A stretch of DNA of 64,000 nucleotides from Aporrectodea caliginosa (Eukaryota; Annelida; Clitellata; Crassiclitellata; Lumbricidae): contig JACEVL010000053.1 in the NCBI GenBank assembly GCA_020284085.1, positions 27,501-91,500 of the forward strand. The letters run 5' to 3'. The first letter of the stretch is position 1. Each line of letters begins with the position of its first letter. Positions 1 through 12,302 of this stretch are shown piece by piece. The notes beneath the pieces are model-generated. The model was not told where the DNA came from. It saw nothing but the letters and a program-made list of their open reading frames with translations, and searched no databases. Both the position numbers and the translations under genes were made by a program.

Positions 1-18
1 CCGCTGTAACAGCCATTT

Positions 19-3000
19 ATGTTGTTATTAGATGCAACAAAGAAGGAAGTCTCCGCCAAAGTGACGAGAAAAAGAAACCTCTTCCTTTTGATTGCTCTGG
101 CATTTTACACTCTTCCACCAGGTTAGGAAGTGCTTTCAATATTCCGACTGCTTTAAAAGTTGACTGTGTAGCAGGCTAGAGAAAGAATTCTCAGCTTATG
201 AAACCATTTCTGTCTTACGTTTATTTATTGACGAGTTAAATTTTTTAGGTCGTGTTTTCAGCAACACTGACGCGCTGCCAAGAAGTATAATAAATATGCG
301 CGTTCACTAAATTATTTCTTTGTATGCATGCATGTTTAATATGTATAATTTATGCATGTATAATTTACATATACATATATGCGTGTTTGTGCATGTGTGC
401 ATTTATGCAAGTATAATTATATATACATGTGTGTATGTGTGACTGTGTGTATGCATTTTACTGTAATTGTAATCTGACATTTATATTCATGCATGCATGT
501 GTACTCGCATGTGTATATTATGTATGTATGTATGTATGCATGTATGACATACATACATAGGCCTACATTGTATGTATGTATGTATGTATGTATGTATGTA
601 TACTATGTATGTATGTATGTATGTATGTATGTATGTATGTGATGTATGCGGATGCATGCATGCATGTATGTATGTATGTGTGTATTTGTGTATGTATGTG
701 TCATGTATGTGTGTATTTATGAATGCATCTATATTTGTATATAGTCTATATATATATGAATATTTACATAGCGCATCGTATAGTCATCTCAAAGGTTCTT
801 CTTGACATATGCAATGCATAGAGGCTACATTTGCTTTCTGCGTACATATCATTCAGAAAATGTAATTTGAGATAATTATTGTAAGACATCCATGCTAGGG
901 CATTGCTAGGTGTGATGTTCTTTGCTCAGGAATAGAAGGATACAGCGACCCAGTGCGGTATAACATAAGCACACGGATCAACCAATCCGTGTTTCTGTCA
1001 GCCGACGCCAAGGAGGACGACGTCGTCGAATGGCTCCTGATCCCCGCAGTAAATTCATCAGGATACGAGACTCTCTACGTCGGCTCACGCGAAAAACCTA
1101 GAAAGGATGGCTGCGGAGGATATCAGTTTGCAAAGAACCACTCCCTAATCATCCGAAGTGCACATCTATGCCATGCCGGAACATATACTGCGGAAATCAT
1201 ACATGTAAACGGCGACTTACGGTCAACTGTTACAAACCTGACTGTGGACGGTTAGTATGATGCTACAAACTGGTCTAATGCCCTCTATTTGATTGATTTT
1301 TACAATACAGAGCAGTGAAAATTCTCAAACTAAGACGTTAATGGTTTAACCTTTTATATAATATGAAACATGTTATCCGCCTTTGCACGGGTTATCGCTA
1401 CCCAGCTTGATCTGCCTAGTTACGTTGCTACCCGAAAGTGCATAGCCATAATGAATATTTGCCCGTGTATTTGAATTTAATATCCTCGTACTCAGCGGCT
1501 TTGCCGCTTGGCCCTCTAGCGAATGAACGCGCTGCGAATTTATTGATAGATCTATTGGGGAAAATACGTGCAATTTTAATTTTGTAGAGCAAATCTCTCC
1601 TGCATCAGGACAGAACTATTCTCAATCCTTATTTCCTATATATTTTTAAAACCTAGTTATTCACCCAGTCTACATGTTAGCTTTAAGTCTAATAATCAAA
1701 TTCAAAACCGTCTGTTCCTAAGCAGGCGATATTGAAGTTTATTAGCCTAAAAGCCTATATAGGCTATCCTTCTAAAATCTACTGATTCTACTGAATGTAA
1801 AACCTTATGCTATTGATGGTCTTTCCTGACACAATTTTTTTATTTATTTAAATGATTATTTTGGTTTGTAGATAAACCAGAAGTTTCAACGGAGACAACT
1901 TATTTATCTGGTAGGTTAAATATCTATGTCTGAGTTCGTTTTATATATTACTTTATGCATTTCCGTAGCTTGAGATGATAAGATGTAAAATATTACGAAA
2001 CTGGTTTCCGAAACCAAAACAACAAGCTTTAGGTTATAGAGTCAAAATGATCGTCACTACAGACGTCATAAAAGCAATCTTGGTGCTGTCAGTGCCGAGT
2101 ATCTTGATCTATGGTGGCTTATGGCTATACTAGGTCAGCATGGTGGCAATTTGATAAAACTTTTAGTTTTCGCTGACTTCGAAGCCACTTCTAAAATCGA
2201 AATACCTGAACATGAACGATTCCTACTACTGTAACAGTATAGCCGCGAAACCCGTTTGGCTTCTAGTTGTTGGATTGATTGTGTCCGCGATAGATATAGT
2301 TGTAATGGAACAGAATATTCATGACTTCAAATGCAAGACCGAGAGAAAATTGACAATGACTAGGCCTATAGAAAGACCCTCCCCTCCGCTCCCCTCCCCT
2401 CCCCATTTCCTTCCCTTCCCTTCCCTTCCTGGAAAGATAAATTTTAGGTTGCGAAAGGGACCAGAATCAATGTCATTATACGGTTCGGCTGCGTTGCCGC
2501 AATCAATGTGAAACTACTTAATTAAATTATGTTAAACTTCTGGAACGATTTTGATAACTTCCTGGCCTCGGCTTTGTGATATGATGCCCCAGAGGTGGCC
2601 AACTGAGGTTCAGTAACCTATCGCGTAGTGCAATGGTAAAAGACTGGGTGCAAAAAATAACAGAGAATTGAGCAGTTCATCTGTAGGCAAATCCCCGAGT
2701 GTTAGATTAACAGATGGCTGCATCTTTACTTAACCTGGAAAAACATGCACTTTGCAGCATACCACACATCCGACGATTGATAGAGATCTACAGAACTCAG
2801 AAGTTACCAAATATCAATGCGGAAGAAGATGCTGATTATCCAAAATAATATGCTTTCAAGTTAAACTCGTAGGTAACTGGACAAATTGGAGCGAACGGTT
2901 CACCCGGTACTGCGGAATAAATACCCTGCTTAGGCCTTACCTAACCTTACAGTTATTTGTTAAGCCTCCTCAAGGTATGAATGATTCTAAGCGGTTCCCT

Positions 3001-4502
3001 GATCAGAACAGCACAAGAGTTGGAACAACTGAGAATGTGTTATTGCATATTTAATTAAGTGCTGAAATCATTTTTAGGTACGATGTTCCATTTCACAGTG
3101 ACTCCAGCTTCGAATACAGAATCAAAAATTGACCTCACCGTACTGTGGGTGCTGTTAATCATCAGTGTACTTGCAATTGTTGTCGTAATCATAATACACA
3201 GACTATGTTTGGTTAGTACAATCTCTGTTGTCAATAACTGATAAATGCCATCTTACTTATCGCGCGCATATTTAAACAAGAGTGCTATTTAAATAAAAAA
3301 AAACGTTTCAGTATGCTAGATCTTTTCTCACGTAACTGATCTACAAATAACCAACTTTAGATATCGCCTATTGAAATATAACTAAGATAGTTTATCATTA
3401 GTATCTCTGTGATCCTTAAAAATTGTGTAAAACGATAGGCCTCCTATTGATACATTATTCTTTTCAATTTTATTAGCTATATCGCTTGTTATATATGTCT
3501 ATATGCTTCCTAAGCGCCCATTAGGCTAATTAGGTGACCCGTCAGAACGGCCCAGGACAAATCGGCCCCGACAAAACGGCCCCGACAAAACAGCCCCGAC
3601 TGGGGCCGATTTGACGGGGACCGATTTGACGGGGACCGATTTGACGGGGGCCGATTTGACGGGGCCGATATGACGGGGGTCGATATGACGGGGGCCGAAA
3701 TGACGGGGCCGAAATGACGGGGCTGTTTTGTCGAGGCCATTTTGACGAGGGCCGTGCTGTCGGGGCCCATTTGTCGGGGCCGTTTTGTCGGGGTCGATTT
3801 GTCCTGGGCCGTTCTGACGGGATACCCATTAATTATTAGTTTATTCTTTTCACGAGCCGTAACACGAAATTCTGTTATAATTGGCTGGCGAGGGTAACTT
3901 GGACTTTTCTGGCATTTCTTTTCTTCTAATGTAGTTCCTCCTTATTAAGTATTTTCCATTCTGTGACCTACATGAGTATTAGGCCTATTGTACATTAAAC
4001 ACCCGTTGTGTAAATATCACTCACATTATTTGGGTCTCTTTTTCTGCATGAACCTACTCGCGGACTTTTTTAATCGACGATATCCAATCTTTATCCGCAC
4101 AATCATCCTCTTATTTTTGCAACAAAGACTTGGTTCGAATAATCAGAAGCTTCTTAATTAGCATCGATGCCATCAAAGACAGCTGCTTTAATTGTGCACC
4201 GAAGAACCAATTGAGTCTGTATTTCATATCCTTGCCATCTTCGGATCAAATTCTTTACGCTGATTGACCTGCTTTTGTATTTACCTCTGTTCACTTAAAA
4301 AAATTTTCTTCTCCGTATATTTAAAAGGTAGCTCTATAGTTTTAAAGAAATTAGAAACTTAGGCCTATTAGACGCCCACGAAAAAGTTTAGAAATTTAAT
4401 AACTATGCAGCGTGTTATATATGGCTTATTCTTTGTATGCAGCGGGGATACGTAAAGGCATATGAAAGAAGGCGCCGACGGATGGAAGCAGCAATGCGAT
4501 GA
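19..4502 (+). CDS. Single-Ig-domain transmembrane receptor, five-exon model
   Basis: The model joins 19-121, 930-1250, 1872-1910, 3078-3211 and 4443-4502; intron phases are 1, 1, 1 and 0, all introns are GT-AG, and the total of 657 nt is exactly 219 codons. Exon 1 starts at an ATG preceded by an in-frame stop (7-9) and encodes a hydrophobic signal-like stretch (NLFLLIALAFYTLPP) after a basic n-region. Exon 2 is a V-like Ig domain with the core Trp (VVEWLL) and HAGTY, but the canonical B- and F-strand cysteines are absent; two other cysteines lie in DGCGG and AHLCHAG. It has several N-glycosylation sequons. Exon 3 is a 13-residue Ser/Thr-rich stalk. Exon 4 holds a membrane helix (VLWVLLIISVLAIVVVIII). 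Exon 5 gives a short cytoplasmic tail with RRRRR and a stop. Seen: exons, phases and domains. Inferred: a cell-surface recognition or adhesion receptor. No ITAM or ITIM is present. An additional upstream exon cannot be excluded. Confidence 0.72.
510..715. repeat. (ATGT)n microsatellite in intron 1 of the Ig receptor
   Basis: Long runs of tatg/catg tetranucleotides interrupted by short variants lie between exons 1 and 2. The ORF through it is repetitive (MYVCMYVC) and not a gene. Confidence 0.9.
3534..3830. repeat. Fold-back element with an internal GGGGCCGATTTGAC-type minisatellite
   Basis: Both ends carry the same sequence in opposite orientation: ACCCGTCAGAACGGCCCAGG on the left and its near-complement at 3805-3825. 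The middle is about a dozen degenerate 15-17 bp units of the type acggggaccgatttg. The stretch lies in the intron before the last exon of the Ig receptor. Minus-strand ORFs through it are periodic Pro/Ser/Arg translations and are not genes. It looks like a short non-autonomous fold-back element; the superfamily cannot be assigned. Confidence 0.75.
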
Positions 4503-5964
4503 TGGTGGTATGCAAAGTACGTCAATGAACATAATTTTTATTATAATAATATAATCAACTAATAGCTTAGATTATTGAAGTTTGCGTTAGTGTCGACATC
4601 TACTGGTGCACTGGCTTTGCAAGTTCTCTGAAGGAGAGTTCGTTACAGCGACGTGGACAATTATAGTACTGCTGTTTCAACACTTACTACAGTTTGTAGT
4701 ATTTCTCTATGTACAGCGACTATTACCGTCATTGTAACTGACATTGTTATTAACATTAGCACAGCTGCTTCTTTCAATTTAAAGTGGTAGAGGTGACGAT
4801 GGCCACATTGGTGATGATGAAGATTATGAAGTCGATCCTGTTTCAGTTATTAACGTTGATTCGAAATGTATATTAAGACTGCTTGACTCACATAGTCGTA
4901 AAGCTTTCTATGTTTATTTTTTAAAGGTGAATTACGAACAAGTCAGGAAAGACGATGCTTAACGACAACTGAGCAGACCACCAGTTTCTTTCCACGATCG
5001 TAAAGAATCGCAAAGAACACGTGTTGACTCGAATAGTCTATATTTTATGCGTATAAAGGCCTACAAAATATTAAGCATGATATTTTATAACGACTTTTCA
5101 AAAATGTGTGTTCAATTGCTGATAATTATTCCCCTTACTTTGTATTGAAATCGTAGAAAATTTCTTATCGGTATATTAGTAGACCCTATTATGTTATTAT
5201 GTGTATAATATAAAGCTCTGTCTGCAGCTATAAAAGCAAAGCTCAATAGAAGAGCGGGTTTCAAACAAATGTTGTACTAGGCAAAGTTACGATAGTTACG
5301 ATTATGTAACATTAATATATTTGAACTTCTGAACATTGAAACTGTATGACGCTGTTCAGGAGAAAAATATTGATAATTGATCCTTAAGAATTTTGCTTTG
5401 TCCTATTTAGGGCACATTTCTTATTTTGTTACTGAATAAAGCACTGACTGAAACAGTTCTATTTAATAGATGCAGTTACTGTTTACTTTAAAGTTCGCTA
5501 GTTCTAATAAACTCTTATTTTAAACTTTTAGCTGTACCGTTCATGGATCGATAAGCCAGTCCTACTGCTAAAATGCACCTACTTCCATCTGGAACATGAA
5601 AACTGTTCCCCAGGAAAAACCTTCGGACCTCGCTTCAAAGAGGCCATTCACAGCCGGGGTGGGGTTGTTGGAGAAAAGAAAGAGACTCGGAAGGGTGGAT
5701 GGAAGGAAAGGTGGGGGGAAAGGGGAGTAGTATGGAAGAGGGAGCGATGGGATGGAGGTAAGGGAATGGAAAGAGAAAAGGGAAAAATGGAAGTCTAAGG
5801 GCTGCAGCCCAAACCTAAGATCCTAGCGCCGCCACTAGTGCTAATCACTTGAATTTTTGTGACGACGTGTGACGAGTGGGAGGGAGGGGGGTCAACAATC
5901 GGCCAAAATCGCGTAACTTCAGTTATGGACGGCTCTTAACAATCGACTACCGGGTGGTAGGTCG
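4503..5964. other. Probable 3' UTR and intergenic DNA
   Basis: No coding signal. This stretch follows the stop codon of the Ig receptor and is AT-rich; AATAAA-type words occur (for example near 5434) but the true polyadenylation site cannot be chosen. A purine-rich patch (about 5655-5800) precedes the next repeat. Confidence 0.5.
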
Positions 5965-6361
5965 ATTCCAAGGTCCGATAGTCCGAAGGTCCGACTGTCC
6001 GAAAGTCGTAGTAGGCCTAGTTGGATTGATGGAAAGAATCTTTGCTTAAATAGAAGTTGGATTGATGAAAACAACCTCTGCTTAAATGGAAGTTGGAATG
6101 ATGAAAAATTGCATAGTGTGGGTAGAAGTTGGATTCATGAAACCTTTTAATGGCGTAAGTTGAAGCTGGGTTGATAATAAAATCATTGTGTAATTAAAAG
6201 TTGGATTGATGACAAAAATTATAGTGTAAGTAGAAGTTATATTGATGCTCAAACTAGGCCTATATGCTACAATGGGCGAATAATTTAGAGCGCTGTTATG
6301 TCGGATTAATGTCAGACTATATAGAACCTTCGGATTATCGAACCTTCGGACTCTCGACACG
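5965..6361. mobile_element. MITE-like element with GAAGTTGGATTGATGA tandem core
   Basis: The ends are imperfect inverted copies of a GTCCGAAGGTCCGA-type sequence (about 5967-6010 and 6320-6358). Between them lie five or six degenerate repeats of about 35-60 bp containing agaagttggattgatgaaa. The same internal unit recurs at 44050-44190, 50935-51015 and 54020-54200, so this is one family. No coding capacity. Confidence 0.6.
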
Positions 6362-6583
6362 GAACTGGTTACAGTGCCTCACAAAGTTGAGGCATGGCAT
6401 CAGCTGAATGAGGCGTTCCCAGCACACGAGTACGTTCACTGACTTGACTGACTTTTTTGGCTGACGGTACAACACGACGTAGGCCTATCTGAATATCATA
6501 CTCCCAGCTTTGTTTGACCAACGCATAAATAAGAAACCAACGCCAATTTTTACTACGTTATCCTACACAACGAGACCGTAGGC

Positions 6584-7520
6584 CAGTGTTGTAAAGTAAC
6601 GAAGTAAAAGTAACGCGTTACTGTACTTAAGTAAAAGTTTCAGTACTTTTACTTGTAACGAAGTAGTACAAAACGGAAATACTTTTACTTGTAACGAAGT
6701 AAAATTTAAACCATTTTTCGGTACTTTTACTTCGTTACAATTTACGTAATAGTCGTTACCTCGTTCGTTACTATGAATTGCGCTATAACATTATTTTAAC
6801 AAAGGGAGAGGCTGAAAGAGCTAATATCGCAGCACTAGCACCATTGGAAATCTATTCATAGACTCTGGCAATTTGTAACTGTGTCATGACCAATAGACAA
6901 GCTTCAACCAAAACATGTGACTTGTGGCGGTTGTTCCTGCGCAGCTTGGTAAATAGTGTGAAATTGTCTTACGAAAAAGTGGACATTGTTTACACATTTA
7001 TTAAATTTTTCCCTAAGCTCTTTCAATTAGGCTATCCGTTTACAATTTCGAACATCCATGGCCATATATGCAAATGACTGCAGATGTTTACGATGAAGAT
7101 GATGCCGCAGAATTCTTTACGAGAAACAATAAAATTTTGTACAGTATTGCATCCTGGCCTAGTTTGAAGGAACTATACCTATTTAATAGATTGAGTAGGC
7201 CTACTCCAATTTCGTGCAAGTGCAGCTGTTAGACTCCTTTTCTTTAGCTGTGCCAGTTTAACAATGATAAACAAATAAACGCTCTAGATTGAATGCATTT
7301 TGAGAAATTAGTCTTCTTGGAAATAAAAAATTGGGTCCAATTAAGACTCAGTACTTTTACTTTTTACTTAAAAAGTATTATTTGGAAAGAATACTTTTTA
7401 CTTTTACGAAAGTAACTTTTTTGACGAGTACTTTTTACTTTTACTTAAGTAAGTAAAGTCCTATTTACTTTTACTTTTACTTAAGTAGGCTACATTTGCC
7501 CGATACTTTTAACAACACTG
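6584..7520. mobile_element. Non-autonomous hAT element with 8-bp target duplication
   Basis: The element begins CAGTGTTGTAAAGTAAC and ends with the inverted form ACAACACTG, flanked on both sides by CCGTAGGC (6576-6583 and 7521-7528). The 8-bp duplication and CAGTG ends are hAT hallmarks. Subterminal regions are full of GTAAAAGTA/TACTTTTAC words in opposite orientation on the two sides (6590-6740, 7340-7500). No transposase ORF. It lies upstream of the second Ig gene. Confidence 0.85.
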
Positions 7521-7965
7521 CCGTAGGCTACACCAGTTACAATTATAGACAAATATTTGCGATCGCTATTTGTCTGCTTCAAACAGGTTATTGGATAATG
7601 GATATATCCCATACACCAGTTTGCTATGCTTATAAAGCATTTTATATTGCACGTAACACTTACTTTGCTTGCGTATTCCTTTACAGTTATATTAAATCGC
7701 ACAAGTTTTATGAGCGGCCATTTTGGTCAGCCTGTCTGAGTGTTGATGTTTTGTGTTCTTTTATTTTATAATCTGTTCAGTAACCACATTTTGAAATAGG
7801 AGTTTCCAGAATACAGAATACTGAAAAATTCCCCGTGCTATTCTAAGATACTTATTTTTAGGCCTGGGAGGCGAACAATATTTAAGTAGCCAGTGTAGGC
7901 CTACTAATCTGCGATGAATAAAGCTTTCTGAATTCAGAATACGAGGCTTCTTTGTTTTTACAACG

Positions 7966-9150
7966 ATGTATTTGTTTAGCGTACCCCTATTTTGCCTTCA
8001 GATAGCAGGTAAGAGTTTGATCTTCAGCAGTATTTTGTGCACAAATTTAGCTGAATGTGTATTTTGAGCCACGAAAGACAGGGCCTACCATGGTTTGAAA
8101 ACGAAAATCATGGTCTAAGCTGCTTAATCTCGGGGTATTATGACAAACCTTTAAAGGTCTCCTGATACCTTCAGAATGTTCATGCGTTGCTCAGTTTGCA
8201 AGAAGATTAATTTTGTCGTGGCTAGCCTACTTATTAGCGACAGTTTGTAGGTTGTTAAATGTTTTTGCCATAATTCATTGTGGATGTAAAAAAACGGACC
8301 CGATGTGACCTTAGTCTAGATGTAAAATTATATCAGTACCCAAAATTATTGTTGTCCTAATGATTACAAAAACCTGTCTAATCCAACTAACAGCGTGTGC
8401 CCATTTTTGTATCAGAAAAATGTTAGGCAACATATTATGTCATAAGGCGTTTCAAGTGGGTCTTATATTTCTGACTCCTCGAAAAGTTGCATGCGAAGAG
8501 ACGGACAGATGTCAAACTCTATCAGTACAGGTGCAGTATAGGCCTATTCGTAAACTAAATATACGTATTTTGTAGGCCCGTTATTAAGATTGACATACAG
8601 AGAGAGAAACAATGTAGACAGTAGAGATGAAAAAGCACGCTGTTATGTTAAATGTTACGTTGCATATTCCCTTGGCAGAGGAATCACTTTTACCTGAACA
8701 TTAAGGGGTAACAATGTTACTTGTATCCATTGTATCACTTGCCTTATAAATGTGGATCATACTGGCAACACATCGTGACGTCCAGGAATTACACTTCGGT
8801 TTGATGGTTTGATTTAGGTATTCAATGCATCATCTTGGTTCGTCCTGAAGACGTTGTTGCTGAGGTGGGAGGCAATGTTTCTTTCAAATGTGCCACCAAC
8901 GTCTCTTCCTCTACAAGGCGTGGCATTCGATGGATCTACACTTCTGAGAGGAATTTCCGGAGACCGAGCCATATCTACGCGCATGGGCGCATGTTTCCCC
9001 AATGGCGAATGAGGCACAATGTCACTGAATCAAAGGAAGGTTTATTCACCTTAACCATATCAGCTGTGAATTCCTCTGACGTCGGTTTCTACACCTGTAT
9101 GGATCTTTCGGACGACTCAAAAGTCATGGCTGAGCTCACTCTCTCTACAG
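7966..9150 (+). CDS. Second Ig-domain gene: signal-peptide exon and V-type Ig exon, partial
   Basis: Exon 7966-8008 starts with ATG and encodes a short hydrophobic leader (MYLFSVPLFCLQIA), ending in phase 1 before GTAAGA. Exon 8818-9150 (333 nt, phase 1-1) follows a TTTAG acceptor and ends at GTGAGT. Its Ig domain has all canonical features: B-strand Cys (VSFKC), core Trp (IRWIY), and the F-strand DVGFYTC. It carries several N-glycosylation sequons. The layout repeats that of the single-Ig receptor at 19-4502, with leader and one Ig exon joined in phase 1, so the two are probably tandem relatives, although the Ig domains differ strongly. I found no stalk, membrane or tail exon downstream, so the gene is incomplete, secreted or decayed. 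Ligand unknown. Confidence 0.6.
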
Positions 9151-11090
9151 GTGAGTTTATAATTATATGACTTATTCACTTCAGCCACAAAGGGCTTTTT
9201 AAACCACGCTCTCATATTGCGCAGACAGTGCTCACAATCAACTGCGCTGCTGCTTGTATATTGCAGCCTACTCTATAATACAAGTATGGGCCTACCTGAA
9301 CATAACGGTTGTTCAGTGTTCATCGATCATTACAATCAGATGTGGAGGGGTATTTTATCAAAGTGTATATATATTGTCAAGATAAGGCATAGCAGGCGTG
9401 CATAGCTTAAATTATGCTGTTCTTATGCATGCTCGTAATTGCCACTTGCCACCATAGCTCTTTTTCTACCCTGATAATTATAGACATTCAAACACGTTTG
9501 CGTCAACTATGGTAACGCAGATTATGAAGGCCTTACTTTTCGCATTAGTCAATTTCAGTCTGGTTTGAACTCTGCTTCTCCGCTTATAATTATCAGTGAG
9601 ACAGACTCCATCAGTTGGATTTAGAATACCTGATTGCATTCGGAATAAGCTGCGCACTTATGGCGCATTCAAAACTATAGATAACTAATAATATCTTTGA
9701 CTGCCAACAAGTCAGTCAAAGATTTTGATTGGAAAGCAGATAGGAAAGCTCTAGTAATCTATAACTGATGACTATGACCACTTACAAGGCTTCACAGAGC
9801 TGCGCTTACTGAATACGTAATAGGAACCAAACCAGGAAACATAGACCTAAAATGAAAACGGGAAAGTTGACATTTATAATTGAGTAAGGACTACGTTTAA
9901 TCACATAGCCAATTCAAGTCAGTTCCTCTTTCAGTTGAAATAGGAAGCCTAGATATATAATCATGACTTAGTGCTTAGTATTAGGCAAATAAGCTATGCA
10001 ATTATAGGCCTTCACATAATTTTATAATCAAATTAGTTCGAAGCCTCGAATGCATGTAAATTTTGAGACCCATAGGATAGAGTAACAAAATTATGTAACG
10101 ATATCTTAACATACATGTAGGCCTAGATTTGATTGGCTCTGCTATAAACACTTCATCATATCACTGCCTAAGCGTTATAACACAAGTCTGATCAAGCATT
10201 CTGTATTCAACCGTTGGCGAATTTAAACTCAGGAAATGGAAAGAAATTCCGTCTCAAGGTTTTCGATAGTTGATTACACATTATCGGCAATTACAGAACA
10301 GCACAGTGTTGCGCTGGGAACATTAACAATGAGCCAGCAAGCAGGTCGCCACCACTTTATTTCTCTTTCATTTTCTGCGGTTTAGTATGGGTCTTGATCA
10401 GTGGGTTAATCGGATAACATAGCATTATAATATGCATGCATTTACCCAGACTTACAAATAAAAGAATATTTTAATGATAATTTTTAGCAGAAGAAAACTC
10501 TTAGACATAAACATAGACTTACATAAAAGTAGATGGATGGTTTGGTGGATGAATGACTGGGTGGAAGGATGGATTTTTTAATTCTATTTAACCAGCTGTC
10601 TATGGGCTTATGCAGAATGAAGGAATAATATAGGCCTCGACAGACGTACAGACTGAAGGCAGACGTACGGATAGACAGACGAAGGGATGGACATTTCAAT
10701 TAACGTCGGCCGTATAAGAGGCCCATTGTTCTATTGTTGTCACACGCCGAGGCGTAATATCGCCTGAGGGTTGAAACGAACACATGTTGCTAGATTTTTT
10801 GCCCGCTTACGGTGTCTGTAGTCGCATATAGGTTCGTGAATGAGGGGGGTCGGACTTAATATTAGTCAGTATGGGTCGATTTTGACTAATATTTATTTAG
10901 GTCCATGCATAGCTATTTGAGATTATCCATACCGCGGGAAATTCCGATAGTTTCAAGAAACGCCTACGATTATTAATAACTTAGGTTATTGCGCAATACG
11001 TAAAATATAACCTAAGTTAGGAGAAAATGACATTTATTTATGTAGCGCCTTTGTAATGCGCCAGCTAGCAACATTCTCTACTACTCAAAA
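9151..11090. other. Non-coding stretch after the second Ig exon
   Basis: I see no exon with coding signal and paired splice sites. Short ORFs at 9217-9405 (+) and 10484-10699 (-) have low-complexity or AT-driven composition. A membrane exon for the preceding Ig gene was looked for and not found. Confidence 0.5.
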
Positions 11091-11465
11091 ACCACAACTG
11101 GATTTGATTTTATCCATTGGGCAAACGGAATCAAAACAAATAGCAAAACTGGGTTGGATTTTATCCAAAGGGCTCACAGAATCAAAGCAACCAGCAAAAC
11201 TGCATTTGATTTTTATCTAAAGGCTTCACGGAATCAAAACAAATACCAACATTGGATTTTATTTTATCAGGGTTCACAAAATCAAAACAAATAGCAAAAC
11301 TGGGTTGGAATTTATCCAAAGGTTTCACGGAATCAAACCAAATAGCAAAACTGGATTTGATTTAATCCAAAGGCTTCACGGAATTAAAACAAATACCAAA
11401 ATTGGATTTGATTTTATCTAAAGGGTTCACGGAATCAAAACAAATGGCAAAACTGGATTTGATGT
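11091..11465. repeat. Minisatellite, about 58-bp unit, six to seven copies
   Basis: Degenerate units contain aaaactggatttgatttta, tccaaagggttcacgg and aatcaaaacaaatagc in the same order. No reading frame persists through the array. Confidence 0.85.
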
Positions 11466-12240
11466 AGGCCTAACCATTTCTGGGAAGGCCTGCGCCTGTA
11501 CACAGCACATAAACACGCAAGCATTCAACCAATACGATATCGTGTTAAACTCCTGAGAAATCTAATCAATCAATCAATCAATTCTTTTATTGATCACCAT
11601 AATACTATCACAAACAAACACAATCAAGACATTCATGTGCAGTGGCGTCAATAGGCAGACCCAAAGAAACATAAGGTTCCGCTAGCAGGGTCACCCTAGT
11701 TTCATCAATCATTAATCTAACAGCATTTTGTTTATTCATCATTTACAACAGTACGTCTTCAACAATCCTTGTTATGGTGTCCATAGTTATTCTTACAGGA
11801 AATAAAACAAACTTCAAACAGGAAATAAAACAAACTTCAAACAGGAAATAAAATATAATGACATACCTTCACGTAAAAAAATTGCCGATAAAGAAATTTT
11901 GATCGATTGTCTGAGTCAATGTGACCAGCTGTTTTACCAAAATGGAAATAATTATGTAGAATTGTCAAAATTATGGTTAGCTTACGTTTAGTATTCACAC
12001 TGTGCGAAGCCGAACCCCCTGCAGTGATGATGTTTTTGCAAGTGAATCGGTTCAACATCGGATAACCGCCACTGAACTTATAAAAAAATTATCTTTAATT
12101 ATTTTAGACCGACGAGCAACCATGAGACTGTTATTTAGTGTAAACTCCTTATTACAATAATTATCTACTAAAATAACAAATCCAGACGCTCAGCACGCCG
12201 ACTGGCTTGACGCCATCTAACTAATAGACCGCATTTCTCC
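11466..12240. other. Non-coding DNA with small repeats
   Basis: It contains a short (AATC)n run at 11563-11582 that resembles the 3' tail of a minus-strand retroposon, and two and a half copies of a 23-bp unit (aacttcaaacaggaaataaaa) at about 11797-11852. No gene seen. Confidence 0.5.
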
Positions 12241-12302
12241 GAGCACAAATGTTCTATGTACACATATTACATGTAATATGTGGACATAGAACATTTGTGC
12301 TC
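12241..12302. repeat. Near-perfect palindrome with 30-bp arms
   Basis: Arms 12241-12270 and 12273-12302 are inverted copies with one mismatch and a 2-base spacer. The arm carries gagcacaaatgttctatgt; related single words (gacatagtacatttgtgt) follow at about 12321-12340 and 12453-12472. Confidence 0.9.

Noticed and set aside
2950..3000. Short candidate exon between TTACAG and GTATGA
   Set aside because: 22 bases with an in-frame stop in the needed phase; the receptor model is complete without it.
3510..3829. Minus-strand ORFs with Pro-Ser-Asn-Arg periodicity
   Set aside because: Periodic translation of the fold-back minisatellite; no start context or homology.
11700..11800. Hydrophobic stretch before CTTACAG considered as a membrane exon for the second Ig gene
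   Set aside because: No acceptor with matching phase 1 and no stalk or basic tail next to it.
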